A stretch of DNA of 32,799 bases from Chloroflexota bacterium (GTDB lineage: Bacteria > Chloroflexota > Anaerolineae > Anaerolineales > Anaerolineaceae), in contig JAJYIW010000008.1 of NCBI GenBank assembly GCA_021789855.1, positions 1-32,799 of the forward strand. Reading direction: 5' to 3'. Below are positions 1 to 8,366 of this stretch, one piece after another. The notes beneath the pieces are model-generated. The model was not told the origin of the DNA. It ran no database searches and saw nothing but the letters and a program-made list of their open reading frames with translations. The translations under genes and the position numbers were made by a program. The first letter of the stretch is position 1, and every line of letters begins with the position of its first letter.

Positions 1-452
1 CCTAAGAGTGGCTGATGGCTATCACCCCCAACAGGGCTGGTCAGCCCCACCACAATCACGCCGCCCGTGACCAGCGCCAGCCCCAGGATCTGGCGAAGGT
101 TCAGACGCTCGTGGAGAAAAACGACCGCCAGGCCGGCCGTCAGGGCGGGCGTACAGGACTGGATCAGCACGGTACTGCTGATGGAGGTATTATTTAAGCC
201 CACGTTTTGAAGGGTGTAGAAAAGCGCAGTTCCTGTCAGGCCCAGGAGCAGGTAATTGGGACGGAGGATGGATGCAAGGCGAAAACCCCGCCGGGCAGAA
301 ACCAGGTACAGAGCAATAAAAGCAATGACAAAGCGCAGCCCGGTTAACACCAACGGGCCAATTTCACGCAAAATGACCTTCGTGACCAGGAAGGTCGATC
401 CCCAGATTAAAAGGGTGACAAAGAGAGCCACATACCCACGACGTCTGTTCAT
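1..452 (-). CDS. EamA/DMT-family transporter, N-terminal part (runs off the window)
   Basis: Reading the minus strand from the ATG at 452 gives an open frame of 150 codons that leaves the window at base 1. It begins MNRRRGYVALFVTLLIWGS, typical of the first helix of drug/metabolite transporters (EamA domain). Further hydrophobic helices follow, with a short charged loop containing HERLN, a common loop in this family, at about residue 113. The product would be a ten-helix inner-membrane permease of unknown substrate; only about the first five helices are visible. No strong SD is seen before the ATG. The family call is good; the substrate cannot be inferred. A separate scrap resembling the C-terminal end of the same family lies at 32437-32529. 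Confidence 0.85.
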   Translation of the reverse strand, partial: MNRRRGYVALFVTLLIWGSTFLVTKVILREIGPLVLTGLRFVIAFIALYLVSARRGFRLASILRPNYLLLGLTGTALFYTLQNVGLNNTSISSTVLIQSCTPALTAGLAVVFLHERLNLRQILGLALVTGGVIVVGLTSPVGGDSHQPLL

Positions 453-557
453 GAGCGGTTATTATACCGGTTAACTTCTATTCTCCCACCCGCTGGCGCT
501 TTTCATGATCACCCATCCATAGGTGGGACTGACCCCGCCAGCGTGATGGGCGCCAGG

Positions 558-1475
558 TTATACCCCCAGTACCTGGATACCGCTTTGTTCCACTTCTTCC
601 CCAATATGCGGGTCCCAGCCGCCGAAAGTCTGGGCCGCCAGCCGCAGGTGACCGACGCTGTCCGGTGTTCGCCCTCCGGCGAAGGCTGCAAAGGCATCCA
701 GCGAAACCGTGTCTTCGCTGGCCATAGCCAGGCCTAACCCGGGATACACGTGAGTTCTATCCGTGGCCGTCTCCAGGCGGCCAAAGGAATGCACGACTTC
801 GACTATCCCTTTGAGCGAAAACAGGCTGCGGTATATCTTGTTGATATCCACAATGCTCTGATCCAGCAAGGTATCATTTTTGCCGTGGTATTTTCCCCGA
901 CTCGGGCCGGGAATCAGGCCAAACAGGTTCTTGATGGAGAGGGAAACCCCCAGGGGATAAAAGATGATCTTGTGTTTCGCCAGGCTCAATAATGAACCGC
1001 CGCGCATCTCATAGAGCCGCGCCGGGATCTTGGCATACAGGTCTTTTTGCTCGACCGGCGCGAACTTCGCCTCGACCGCCGCCTGGATCAGCGCCGGGTC
1101 AGCGGCCCTCCCAGCCCAGATCTCTTCGGTCAGGTTCAGGTAGGCCACATGGTGTTTGGCCAACACCCGATCCATGCCCGTATGCTCCAGGAACCAGCGA
1201 TCCCCCTGGCGCAGGTTAGTTTTGGTCAGGCCAGGTGACGCCTGCTGGTGCAGGGTCTCCTCATTTCGCGCCCACCCGTGGCTCTCAATGACCAGCTTAT
1301 CTCCGGGGATGGCGGCCAGGGTCCAATCCAGAATTTGGGCTTCGGTGAAACATTCGACCGTGCCCCAGTTGGGTTTGATCAGCACAGGCGGTTTCAAGTT
1401 CAAGGCTATGATCAGCGCAGAAAAACTTTCTGCGGTGACCTGAGTTTCAAGGCTCACTTTTCCATAGCGCTTCAT
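558..1475 (-). CDS. DUF362-family protein
   Basis: The protein carries the DUF362 hallmark VLIKPNWG near its N-terminus, and the motifs VIESHGWAR and LAKHKIIFYPLGVSLS further on. DUF362 proteins have no established reaction; some members carry an iron-sulfur domain, but no CxxCxxC cluster is visible here. I chose the ATG at 1475 (MKRYGKVSLE, 305 residues) because GGGAGA lies upstream and the family fold begins just after it. The frame stays open to a TTG at 1589, with AAGGTG only 2 nt upstream, which would add 38 residues of unlikely composition. It is divergent from the flavoprotein gene at 1667. The function is unknown. Confidence 0.72.
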   Translation of the reverse strand: MKRYGKVSLETQVTAESFSALIIALNLKPPVLIKPNWGTVECFTEAQILDWTLAAIPGDKLVIESHGWARNEETLHQQASPGLTKTNLRQGDRWFLEHTGMDRVLAKHHVAYLNLTEEIWAGRAADPALIQAAVEAKFAPVEQKDLYAKIPARLYEMRGGSLLSLAKHKIIFYPLGVSLSIKNLFGLIPGPSRGKYHGKNDTLLDQSIVDINKIYRSLFSLKGIVEVVHSFGRLETATDRTHVYPGLGLAMASEDTVSLDAFAAFAGGRTPDSVGHLRLAAQTFGGWDPHIGEEVEQSGIQVLGV

Positions 1476-1640
1476 CCGATCCAATCTCCCTTCACCCGTG
1501 GTGTGCGATTCAATCCCGTATGATGCAATCATACCTGTTTTATTTTGACAGCGCAACAGGTTCACCCGAACCAGCCCGCCGCTCAGCAATTCACCTTAAT
1601 TCGATGGTTATTGCCTATTTCATCTCCTGGCCAAATAAAA

Positions 1641-1657
1641 TATAATTTGGGGAAGGA
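1641..1657 (+). promoter_or_regulatory. Candidate -10 box and SD of the flavoprotein gene
   Basis: A perfect TATAAT lies at 1641-1646, immediately followed by the SD GGAAGGAG (1650-1657) before the ATG at 1667. No good -35 hexamer is seen 16-18 nt upstream, so an activator may be needed or the true promoter may lie elsewhere in the 77-191 bp gap. The leader would be only about 14 nt. Confidence 0.4.
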
Positions 1658-1666
1658 GTATCGCCC

Positions 1667-2662
1667 ATGATCCATACTGACGTCATCATCGTAGGAGGAG
1701 GGCCGGCCGGCGCAGCCTGCGCCTGGCAATTAAAACAGCACGGTATCGATTGCCTTGTGCTGGATCAGGCCCGCTTTCCGCGTTTTAAACCCTGTGCGGG
1801 CTGGATGACACCCGAGGCCGTGAATTCGATCCAGCTCAAAAAGGCGGATTACCCTTACAGCTTTACTACCTTTCGTTCCCTGAAAATTGCGATAAAGGGG
1901 TTTAAAATAAACCTCCATACCGCGCAATATGCGATTCGCCGGGTGGAATTTGATGACTGGCTGTTGCGCCGGTCAGGTGCGCCGGTGCAAGAACATACGG
2001 TGAAATCCATCAGCCGTGTTGGGGATCGATACGTCGTGGACGACGAGTTTTCAGCCACCTACCTGGTGGGCGCGGGTGGAACTTATTGCCCCGTTTATCG
2101 AACTTTTTTTAAAGAGGATTCCCCTAAATCCCGTGAAGCGCTTATCGCCGCCCAGGAAGAGGAGTTCCCCTATCCCTATACCGACAGCAATTGCTGGTTG
2201 TGGTTCCTGGAAAATGGCCTGCCCGGTTACGCCTGGTACGTGCCCAAGGCTAACGGCTATGTCAACGTGGGCGTCGGCGGGCTGGCGCAGCAACTGCATG
2301 ACAATGGCGATAACCTCAAGCGCCACTGGGCACTGTTGGTTGAGAAGCTGGATAAACTTGGGCTGGTGCGCAACCACGAATATCAACCCAGCGCCCACAG
2401 TTATTACCTGCGCCGCGACGGGGGAAAAATTTACAAGGACCACCTCTACCTGGTTGGCGATTCCGCCGGGCTGGCCACGGCTGACATGGGGGAAGGCATT
2501 GGCGCAGCCATCCGCAGCGGGCAGCTGGCTGCCGACGCGATCGCGACAGGCGGCGTGTATTCGGTCAAAGCGATATCCAGATATTCGTTCTGGCCCCCCT
2601 TGAGCAAAGTACTGACTTCGTTAGGCTCCTCCCATACCAGCTCGCAGAGACAAAAAAACTGA
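1667..2662 (+). CDS. Geranylgeranyl-reductase-like FAD-dependent oxidoreductase
   Basis: The 331-residue protein starts with a Rossmann dinucleotide-binding motif, VIIVGGGPAGAACA (residues 6-19). It has the FKPCAGWMTPEAV segment at about 40-52, as in the geranylgeranyl reductase/FixC group, and the second FAD motif YLVGDSAGLAT followed by GEGIGAAIRSG near residues 266-287. Such enzymes reduce isoprenoid double bonds or act as flavin monooxygenases; the exact substrate is not readable. It is somewhat shorter than archaeal geranylgeranyl reductases (about 390-400 residues). A strong SD (GGAAGGAG) fixes the start. A GMC oxidoreductase lies 126 bp downstream on the same strand, so the pair may act on a lipid or isoprenoid, which is only inference from context. 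Confidence 0.8.
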   Translation: MIHTDVIIVGGGPAGAACAWQLKQHGIDCLVLDQARFPRFKPCAGWMTPEAVNSIQLKKADYPYSFTTFRSLKIAIKGFKINLHTAQYAIRRVEFDDWLLRRSGAPVQEHTVKSISRVGDRYVVDDEFSATYLVGAGGTYCPVYRTFFKEDSPKSREALIAAQEEEFPYPYTDSNCWLWFLENGLPGYAWYVPKANGYVNVGVGGLAQQLHDNGDNLKRHWALLVEKLDKLGLVRNHEYQPSAHSYYLRRDGGKIYKDHLYLVGDSAGLATADMGEGIGAAIRSGQLAADAIATGGVYSVKAISRYSFWPPLSKVLTSLGSSHTSSQRQKN

Positions 2663-2788
2663 AATCGTCCTGCCGTCGTTTCCAAAATGATTAATCAGGG
2701 CCAGGCGCAGCGGATGAGCAACTTCACCCGTTGCGATGGGTTTTAATTTTCGGTAGTTTAGTGGTATTCAAAACAAAAAGGAGTCATT

Positions 2789-4450
2789 GTGGGCCAACCG
2801 TTTTACGATTACGTCATCATCGGCTCCGGTTTCGGCGGTGCGGTATCCGCCATGCGCCTGGCTGAAAAAGGGTATTCCGTCCTGGTGCTTGAAAAAGGTA
2901 AACGCTTTCGCGATGAAGATTTTGCTCGCACGAACCTGGCCTTCTGGAAATACCTGTGGGCGCCGGCCATTCGCTCCTTTGGCATCCTGCAGATCAGCCT
3001 GCTGAAGGGCATGATGGTGCTGCATGGCGCAGGTGTGGGCGGCGGCAGCCTGGGGTATGCCAATGTGCTGGAAATCCCCCCAGAGGACACCTTTAAAACG
3101 GCACCCTGGAATACGCCCATTCCCTGGGGGGACGTGTTGGCGCCCCACTATGCCACAGCCAGGGCCATGCTGGGCGTCACACCCAATCTGCGGTTATGGA
3201 AAGCCGACCGGACGATGGCCGAGATCGCCGGCGAGCGCGGCCAGGAAGATACCTTCCGGCCTACGGACGTCGGTGTTTACTTCGGCGTCGCGCAAAAAAA
3301 CGTGCCCGATCCTTTCTTTGGCGGCAAAGGCCCCAGCCGCACCGGTTGCCGGTTCTGCGGAGGATGCATGGTTGGCTGCCGTTACAATGCCAAAAACACG
3401 CTGCCTAAGAATTACCTGTATTTTGCCGAAGCTTTTGGAGCCGAGATCCGCCCTGAATGCCAGGTCGATTGGATATTGCCCCTCGCGAAAAAAAACGGGG
3501 CCGCGCCGGGCTATGAAATAGCCTGTTCCAGCTCCACGCACTGGCCAGGCCGGGCCAGGGAAAAAGTGCACGCGCACCATGTGATCGTCGCCGGCGGCGT
3601 CCTGGGTACCCTGAAGCTGCTGTTGGATTGCCGCGACCGCTATGCAACCCTGCCGGAGCTCTCACCGCGCCTGGGACAGCAGGTGCGTACCAATTCTGAA
3701 GCCCTGCTGGGCTCGGTAGCGCGCGGCTCTGACGTGGATTACTCAGAGGGCATCGCTATCCCGTCCATTTTCCGCGCTGACGAGGTAACCCGCATCGAGC
3801 CGGTGCGCTACCCGGCCGGTTCAGACTTGATGAAGATGCTGGCGGCGCCGTTGATTTCAAACGGCGACCCGGTTCCGCTGCGGATGGTTAAAACGCTCGC
3901 CTGGATAGCCCGTCACCCCCTGGATTTTGTCCGGGCGCAGATACTCCCCGGGTGGGCCAGGCGCACCACGATCATTCTGGTGATGCAAAACCTGGACAAT
4001 GCCTTGCGGGTCAAGCTTGGGCGCAGCCTGTTGACTTTCTTTAAGCAAGGTCTGGTGGCCGAGCCCTATAACGGTCACGCCATCCAGGCTCGGGTAGACG
4101 TAGGGCACGACATCACCCGCTCCTTTGCTGAGAAAACGGGGGGCGTTCCGTTGGGATCCATCGGTGAGAACCTGCTCAATTTACCCACCACCGCCCATAT
4201 TCTGGGCGGCTGCCCGATCGGCAAAACCTGGGAGGAGGGGGTGGTCGACGAAAATCTCGGCGTCCACCGGTACCCGGGCCTGTATGTCATCGACGGATCC
4301 ATCTTACCGGGCAACCCTGGGGTTAATCCATCCCTCACCATTACCGCCCTGGCCGAATATGCGATGAGCAAAATCCCGGCTCAGCCTGGCCGCAGCCAGG
4401 CCTCATCTGGCCTTGTGCCTGGGACTACCCGCTCCCTGTCAGCAGGATAG
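2789..4450 (+). CDS. GMC-family (cholesterol-oxidase-like) FAD oxidoreductase with a four-cysteine cluster
   Basis: The start is GTG at 2789 with SD AAGGAG. The N-terminus carries the FAD-binding motif IIGSGFGGAV (residues 10-19) and a GMC signature region AGVGGGSLGYAN (about 81-92). The C-terminus has GGCPIG and then YVIDGSILPGNPGVNPSLTI, the usual GMC C-terminal FAD/active-site region, within 553 residues. Unusually, Cys187, Cys190, Cys193 and Cys197 form CxxCxxCxxxC followed by NAKNTLPKNYL. This is the ferredoxin [4Fe-4S] spacing, and I recall related cysteines in cholesterol-oxidase-like bacterial GMC proteins. Substrates of the group are alcohols, including sterols and other hydrophobic alcohols; the actual one is unknown. 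No signal peptide is evident, so it is probably cytoplasmic or membrane-associated. Confidence 0.85.
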   Translation: MGQPFYDYVIIGSGFGGAVSAMRLAEKGYSVLVLEKGKRFRDEDFARTNLAFWKYLWAPAIRSFGILQISLLKGMMVLHGAGVGGGSLGYANVLEIPPEDTFKTAPWNTPIPWGDVLAPHYATARAMLGVTPNLRLWKADRTMAEIAGERGQEDTFRPTDVGVYFGVAQKNVPDPFFGGKGPSRTGCRFCGGCMVGCRYNAKNTLPKNYLYFAEAFGAEIRPECQVDWILPLAKKNGAAPGYEIACSSSTHWPGRAREKVHAHHVIVAGGVLGTLKLLLDCRDRYATLPELSPRLGQQVRTNSEALLGSVARGSDVDYSEGIAIPSIFRADEVTRIEPVRYPAGSDLMKMLAAPLISNGDPVPLRMVKTLAWIARHPLDFVRAQILPGWARRTTIILVMQNLDNALRVKLGRSLLTFFKQGLVAEPYNGHAIQARVDVGHDITRSFAEKTGGVPLGSIGENLLNLPTTAHILGGCPIGKTWEEGVVDENLGVHRYPGLYVIDGSILPGNPGVNPSLTITALAEYAMSKIPAQPGRSQASSGLVPGTTRSLSAG

Positions 4451-4519
4451 CCCCTGCCACCGGCCGCCCGGCTTAGCATATAACACTCATCACAAGATTC
4501 ACCAGGGAATAGGGGTAGC

Positions 4520-5359
4520 TCATTGAATGATCATCGAGGTCATGGTCAACGAACCGGCCAGGGCTACGTCATTGAAGAAGGTGACCGACTCGTTTTCGCC
4601 TTTCAATGCCAGGCTATACAGCATGGGCAGGTAATGCTCAGGCGTTGGGATGGCCATCTGGACGGCGTTACCCAATTTCCTGTAATCGATCAAGGCCTGG
4701 TGCTGATTTTCCAGGATTAATTTCTTGAACAGGTCGTTGGCTTCGATCGCCCAATCCAATCCATAAGGGACATTAAAATCCTCGACCGTGCCATTGCGGA
4801 ACACCACCCGGCGAAGGTTATGCACCATATTCCCGCTGGCCAGGATCAGCACGCCCTCCTCGCGCAATGGCGCCAGTTCTTTCGCCAGGTCATAATGGTA
4901 TTGGGCTGGCGCATCATGGTTCAGGCTCAACTGGACCACCGGAATATTCGCCTGCGGGTACATGACATGGAGAATGCTCCAGCAGCCGTGATCCAGACCC
5001 CAGCTCTGGTCTGGCTCTACCCTGGCATGGTGGACGATAGACTGCACCCGGCTGGCCAACCAGGGACTGCCCGGGGCCGGGTATTGAACGGCATAAAGCT
5101 CGGGAGGGAATCCCCCAAAATCATGGATGGTGCGGGGCTGCTCCATGGCCGTGACGCCGCTCCCGTGGGTTTCCCAATGGGCCGAGATGCACAGGATGGC
5201 CCTGGGTGCCGGCAACTTCTTGCCCCATTCACCCCATTCTCTCGACCAGGGATTATCTTCGATGGCATTCATCGGGCTGCCATGCCCGATAAAGAGAACT
5301 GGCATACGCTCGCTGGCTTTATTCGGCTCGTTCTGCCGCTTGTTTTCCGGGATTACCAT
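4520..5359 (-). CDS. ygiD: Extradiol (LigB-type) dioxygenase, YgiD/4,5-DOPA dioxygenase family
   Basis: The 279-residue product has the family motifs in order: FIGHGSPMNA (His26), ISAHWETHG (His61), LDHGCWSIL (about 122-130), GNMVHNLRR (His180) and PTPEHYLPMLY (His242). His26, His61, His180 and His242 match the conserved metal-site histidines of the YgiD group. In plants and bacteria this family cleaves DOPA-type catechols in an extradiol manner; the physiological substrate here is unknown. The ATG at 5359 has GGAG 5 nt upstream. It adds about 18 residues before the usual family start (Met19), so an internal start remains possible. It is a single gene, convergent with the GMC oxidoreductase. 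Confidence 0.88.
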   Translation of the reverse strand: MVIPENKRQNEPNKASERMPVLFIGHGSPMNAIEDNPWSREWGEWGKKLPAPRAILCISAHWETHGSGVTAMEQPRTIHDFGGFPPELYAVQYPAPGSPWLASRVQSIVHHARVEPDQSWGLDHGCWSILHVMYPQANIPVVQLSLNHDAPAQYHYDLAKELAPLREEGVLILASGNMVHNLRRVVFRNGTVEDFNVPYGLDWAIEANDLFKKLILENQHQALIDYRKLGNAVQMAIPTPEHYLPMLYSLALKGENESVTFFNDVALAGSLTMTSMIIQ

Positions 5360-5536
5360 AATAACTCCATATCTTCCCCTTGCTGACCGAAAGGTTAAGC
5401 CGAGAGGAAAATTATTTATTTCCCGCTCAAGATTATAATCTATGTACCAACATAAAAGTCATGAAAGGTGAACCCTGATAATGGATAAGACCTTATGGTC
5501 AGGATGGTCACCCACGAATTATAAAAAATATGGGCG

Positions 5537-5778
5537 TATAATGTAGTAAAAAGACAGTTCGCCGAAAGTATCTTAACATACGAATAACACAAAAAGGCAA
5601 ATTGCTTGAGTGATTGGTCGTTTTTCTAGATACACTTTGTTGAATTTCATTCGGCCAATCACTTAAAGGGTGTGGTAAGGTCCAATATTACCGGAAGGTA
5701 AGAAGCATCTCTGCCAGATGATTTTAGAATTCAACCTTACGAATGTAGAGATGTCCTCTTCTCTACATTCGTATTTTA
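5537..5778 (+). ncRNA. Candidate structured RNA in a long gene-free stretch
   Basis: The 484-bp gap 5360-5843 holds no convincing gene but four hairpins in series. The first pairs 5606-5620 with 5652-5666 (15 bp including wobbles, 31-nt loop). The second is TTACC-GGAA-GGTAA at 5688-5701. The third is CATCT/AGATG at 5706-5720. The last is a 14-bp terminator-like stem at 5738-5773. A TATAAT at 5537-5542 could start a transcript of about 230 nt near 5549, but no good -35 accompanies it. It could be an independent small RNA or the leader/attenuator of the histidine-kinase operon 66 bp further on. It does not match any RNA family I can recognise. Confidence 0.4.
5738..5778 (+). terminator. Rho-independent terminator-like hairpin upstream of the kinase gene
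   Basis: A perfect 14-bp stem pairs TACGAATGTAGAGA (5738-5751) with its complement (5760-5773) around an 8-nt loop, followed by TTTT. No protein gene on the plus strand precedes it, so it should end either a small RNA or an attenuated leader transcript. The loop is pyrimidine-rich. Confidence 0.65.
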
Positions 5779-5843
5779 ACCATGTAGCTTGCATAGGGGT
5801 GATGGATCATTGATCAGCTTAATCAAATCCGGACTCAAAATAA

Positions 5844-7559
5844 ATGGATAAGGTAGAAAACCGAACACTTCCTTTGGCAATAAAAAAGCTGTTTGAAGAC
5901 CACCCATCCCTCGGGCAAATTTTACATAACATCCAGCAAGTGGTCTGGCTGCTTGATCTGAGGACCGGCGACATCCTCTATGTCAGCCCGTCGTTTGAGA
6001 CCGTTTGGGGCCGTACCCGTGAAAGTCTTTATGCCGATCCGTTAACCCTCATCAAAAACGTCCATCCCGAAGACCGGGTAAAAGTGATGTCGGCCAGTCC
6101 AGACGATATCCGCAAGGGCATGGACCAATCCTACCGGATCATCCGTCCAGATGGCAGCCTGCGTTGGATCTCTGCTCATACATTCTTATTTCATGGAGAA
6201 TCGTCGGATGTTTCCTATCAGATCTGTATTGCCCAGGATATCACCGAACAGAACCAGCTTGATCGGACATTACGAAAGGCCCTGGATCGTTCTCACGAGC
6301 AGTTTACTCTTAGCCAGCGGATGAGCCTGGCGCGAAAACCAGAAGCGGTGCTCAAAACGCTGATGTCTGCCTCAGAACTTCGCCCCGCAAAACGCGCCTT
6401 TATATTATTTTTTGATTCCCCGATGGATGGTCTCTCCCACGAGATTGAGGTGATTACTTCCTGGCCATCCGCTTCTAACCAGACCGATCTCCATTCAAAC
6501 GAACAGGCATCCCAGACCAGCCTGTTCGAGGACCTGGCTTCGTTGGAGCTTTTCCATCCTTCCAGGCCGGTGATTGTCTCAGAAATCTCAAAAGACCAAC
6601 GCCTGACACCCGCGGTACGGGATCTATTGGTCGAAGCGCAAATCGAAACAATCGCTATTTTCCCCCTGGTGGCTTTAGGAAACTGGCTGGGCTGTCTTTT
6701 GGTGTTTTTCCCCACAGAAAAGCATTTCGAACCGATTGAGCTACGCCATATCAAGGTGTTGGTCGATCAGGCCACCATCACTTTGTATAATCTCCAACTG
6801 CTGGAGATCGAAGCGGAATCCCGCCATGAGGCGGAGCGGGCCAACGAAATAAAAACCCGTTTTCTAGCCATGATTTCACATGAGCTTCGCACTCCTCTGA
6901 CCTCTATCAGGGGTTTTACCACCACGCTTCTCGCGGAAGATGTGGTCTGGGATCCCGAAGAGCAGCGTGATTTTATTCAAACGATTGAAGAGGAGGCCAA
7001 CCAGCTCCAGGAGCTGATCGACCACCTGCTAGATCTTTCTCGCCTGGAGGCAGGAAGGCTCCCCGTTGTGATGGAATCGCACACCCTCCAGGAAATCATC
7101 CAGGGCGTGCTCCCCCAATTTCAAGTCATGACCCAAAAGCATGTCCTTACTTTACGCCTGCCACCTGATTTACCCCCGGTGTTTGTGGATGCAAAACGTA
7201 TCGCTCAGGTGTTGGTCAATCTGGTGCAGAACGCCTCTAAATACTCCCCTGAAGCGACTGAAATCATACTTGCAGCCAGTGTCCGCGGTAGTTTTGTCAA
7301 TGTGAGCGTGAGCAATCAAGGACCTGGGATCCCACCGGCAGACCGTAAACGCGTGTTCCAGGCGTTCCAACGAGGTATTCACGAAGATGATAGCGGGAGT
7401 AAAGGCGCCGGGTTAGGCCTGGCTATCTGCAAGGGGTTGGTTGAGGCCCATGGCGGCCGGATCTGGATCAAAAGGCAAACCGATCCTGGAACAACCATTA
7501 CTTTCACTATTCCACTCGTTCCGCAAAAAACATCGGCCATTGCTCCGGAAAAGGCATAA
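5844..7559 (+). CDS. PAS-GAF sensor histidine kinase
   Basis: This 571-residue protein has a PAS domain (about 25-135, ending in IAQDITEQ), a GAF-like region (about 150-320), a HisKA dimerisation domain with phospho-acceptor His346 in FLAMISHELRTPL, and a HATPase domain with N box (Asn463 in LVQNASKYSP), G1 box NQGPGIPP (491-498) and G2 box GAGLGLAICKG (521-531). No membrane helix is evident, so it is probably a cytosolic sensor, with the PAS and GAF domains as candidate binding sites for a small molecule or redox signal. It is followed 7 bp later by its response regulator. No strong SD is visible before the ATG at 5844. The C-terminal half resembles KdpD-type kinases, but no KdpD N-terminal domain is present. 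Confidence 0.93.
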   Translation: MDKVENRTLPLAIKKLFEDHPSLGQILHNIQQVVWLLDLRTGDILYVSPSFETVWGRTRESLYADPLTLIKNVHPEDRVKVMSASPDDIRKGMDQSYRIIRPDGSLRWISAHTFLFHGESSDVSYQICIAQDITEQNQLDRTLRKALDRSHEQFTLSQRMSLARKPEAVLKTLMSASELRPAKRAFILFFDSPMDGLSHEIEVITSWPSASNQTDLHSNEQASQTSLFEDLASLELFHPSRPVIVSEISKDQRLTPAVRDLLVEAQIETIAIFPLVALGNWLGCLLVFFPTEKHFEPIELRHIKVLVDQATITLYNLQLLEIEAESRHEAERANEIKTRFLAMISHELRTPLTSIRGFTTTLLAEDVVWDPEEQRDFIQTIEEEANQLQELIDHLLDLSRLEAGRLPVVMESHTLQEIIQGVLPQFQVMTQKHVLTLRLPPDLPPVFVDAKRIAQVLVNLVQNASKYSPEATEIILAASVRGSFVNVSVSNQGPGIPPADRKRVFQAFQRGIHEDDSGSKGAGLGLAICKGLVEAHGGRIWIKRQTDPGTTITFTIPLVPQKTSAIAPEKA

Positions 7560-7566
7560 TCAATTT

Positions 7567-8250
7567 ATGGGAAATATATTAATTGTCGAAGACGATCCTA
7601 ACATCCGCAAGCTGGTGCGGGTTAACCTGGTAAAACGCGGGTATACAGTCAGTGAAGCGGCAGACAGCCACCAGGCAATGACCTTATTCCAAGAAGTTCC
7701 CGTTGACCTGGTTTTGCTGGACCTGGTGCTCCCTGGTCTTTCCGGGGTGGATGTGTGCCTCTGGATCCGAGCGCGATCGGATGTGCCTATCATCGTGGTG
7801 AGCGCCCGGTTGGAAGAAGATCTTAAGGTCGCAGCCCTGGATGCAGGCGCGGATGACTACGTCACCAAACCGTTCGGATCAGAAGAGTTACTGGCGAGGG
7901 TACGTGCTTTCTTGCGCCGGTCCTACACCGCCCCAAACACATCTGATACGAAAATCCAGATCGGCGAACTGAGGATTGACCTGGAAGCGCGGCGAGTGTT
8001 CATTGGCGATGAAGATCTGCATCTGACCCGGACGGAATACGCCATCCTGGCTGAACTTGCCGGGCACATGGATGCGATTGTGACTCATGATGAGTTGATC
8101 GCCCAGGTTTGGGGACCGGAGTATCGGGGGTCAAACCATTATTTACACAACTATTTGGGACGCCTGCGTAAAAAATTGGGGGATTATAGCGGTCTTCTCG
8201 AAACCATACCCGGTAGGGGTTATAACCTTCATTCGAAGGTAGAGCCTTAA
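7567..8250 (+). CDS. OmpR/KdpE-type response regulator
   Basis: The 227-residue protein starts MGNILIVEDDPN. Receiver-domain residues are all present: acidic pair Asp9/Asp10, phospho-acceptor Asp52 in LVLLDLVLPGLSG, Ser79 in VVSA, and Lys101 in DYVTKPFG. A winged-helix DNA-binding domain occupies about 130-222 (TRTEYAILAELA, LRKKLGD, ETIPGRGYNL). The ATG at 7567, 7 bp after the kinase stop, is preferred because the frame further upstream lies inside the kinase gene. It should be phosphorylated by that kinase and bind DNA as a dimer. It sits directly upstream of the first copy of the repeated promoter element, making it a candidate regulator of that set, which is untested. Confidence 0.94.
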   Translation: MGNILIVEDDPNIRKLVRVNLVKRGYTVSEAADSHQAMTLFQEVPVDLVLLDLVLPGLSGVDVCLWIRARSDVPIIVVSARLEEDLKVAALDAGADDYVTKPFGSEELLARVRAFLRRSYTAPNTSDTKIQIGELRIDLEARRVFIGDEDLHLTRTEYAILAELAGHMDAIVTHDELIAQVWGPEYRGSNHYLHNYLGRLRKKLGDYSGLLETIPGRGYNLHSKVEP

Positions 8251-8265
8251 CCGTCCACGTCCAGA

Positions 8266-8322
8266 TTAATAGACATTTAATAGGGTATATCAAGGACATC
8301 GGGAGATCGGATCTCGTACGAT
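8266..8322 (+). promoter_or_regulatory. Repeated promoter element, copy A (upstream of RRM gene 1)
   Basis: The upstream block TTTAATAGGGTATATCA is followed by AGGACA (8293-8298), an 18-nt spacer and the -10 TACGAT (8317-8322). A perfect palindrome GAGATC-G-GATCTC (8303-8315) lies between the two boxes and could be an operator. It matches copies B to E in architecture. The predicted start near 8329 leaves a leader of about 38 nt before the RRM gene. Confidence 0.7.
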
Positions 8323-8366
8323 AGTCTTTATCAAGAACAATCTTTTGAATCGAAAGCAAAGGTAAA

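Noticed and set aside
2710-2760. Possible terminator (ACCC/GGGT stem with T-rich tail) after the flavoprotein gene
   Set aside because: Only four or five base pairs in competing forms; too weak to call.
5671-5722. Resemblance of the GGTCC and CCGGAAGG segments to the bacterial SRP RNA core
   Set aside because: The order and spacing do not give the conserved symmetric internal loop of SRP domain IV, and no enclosing long stem was found; the GGAA loop alone is not enough.
5844-8250. Naming the two-component pair KdpD/KdpE
   Set aside because: Only the general kinase core and regulator fold are similar; the KdpD sensor domain and the kdpABC genes are absent here.
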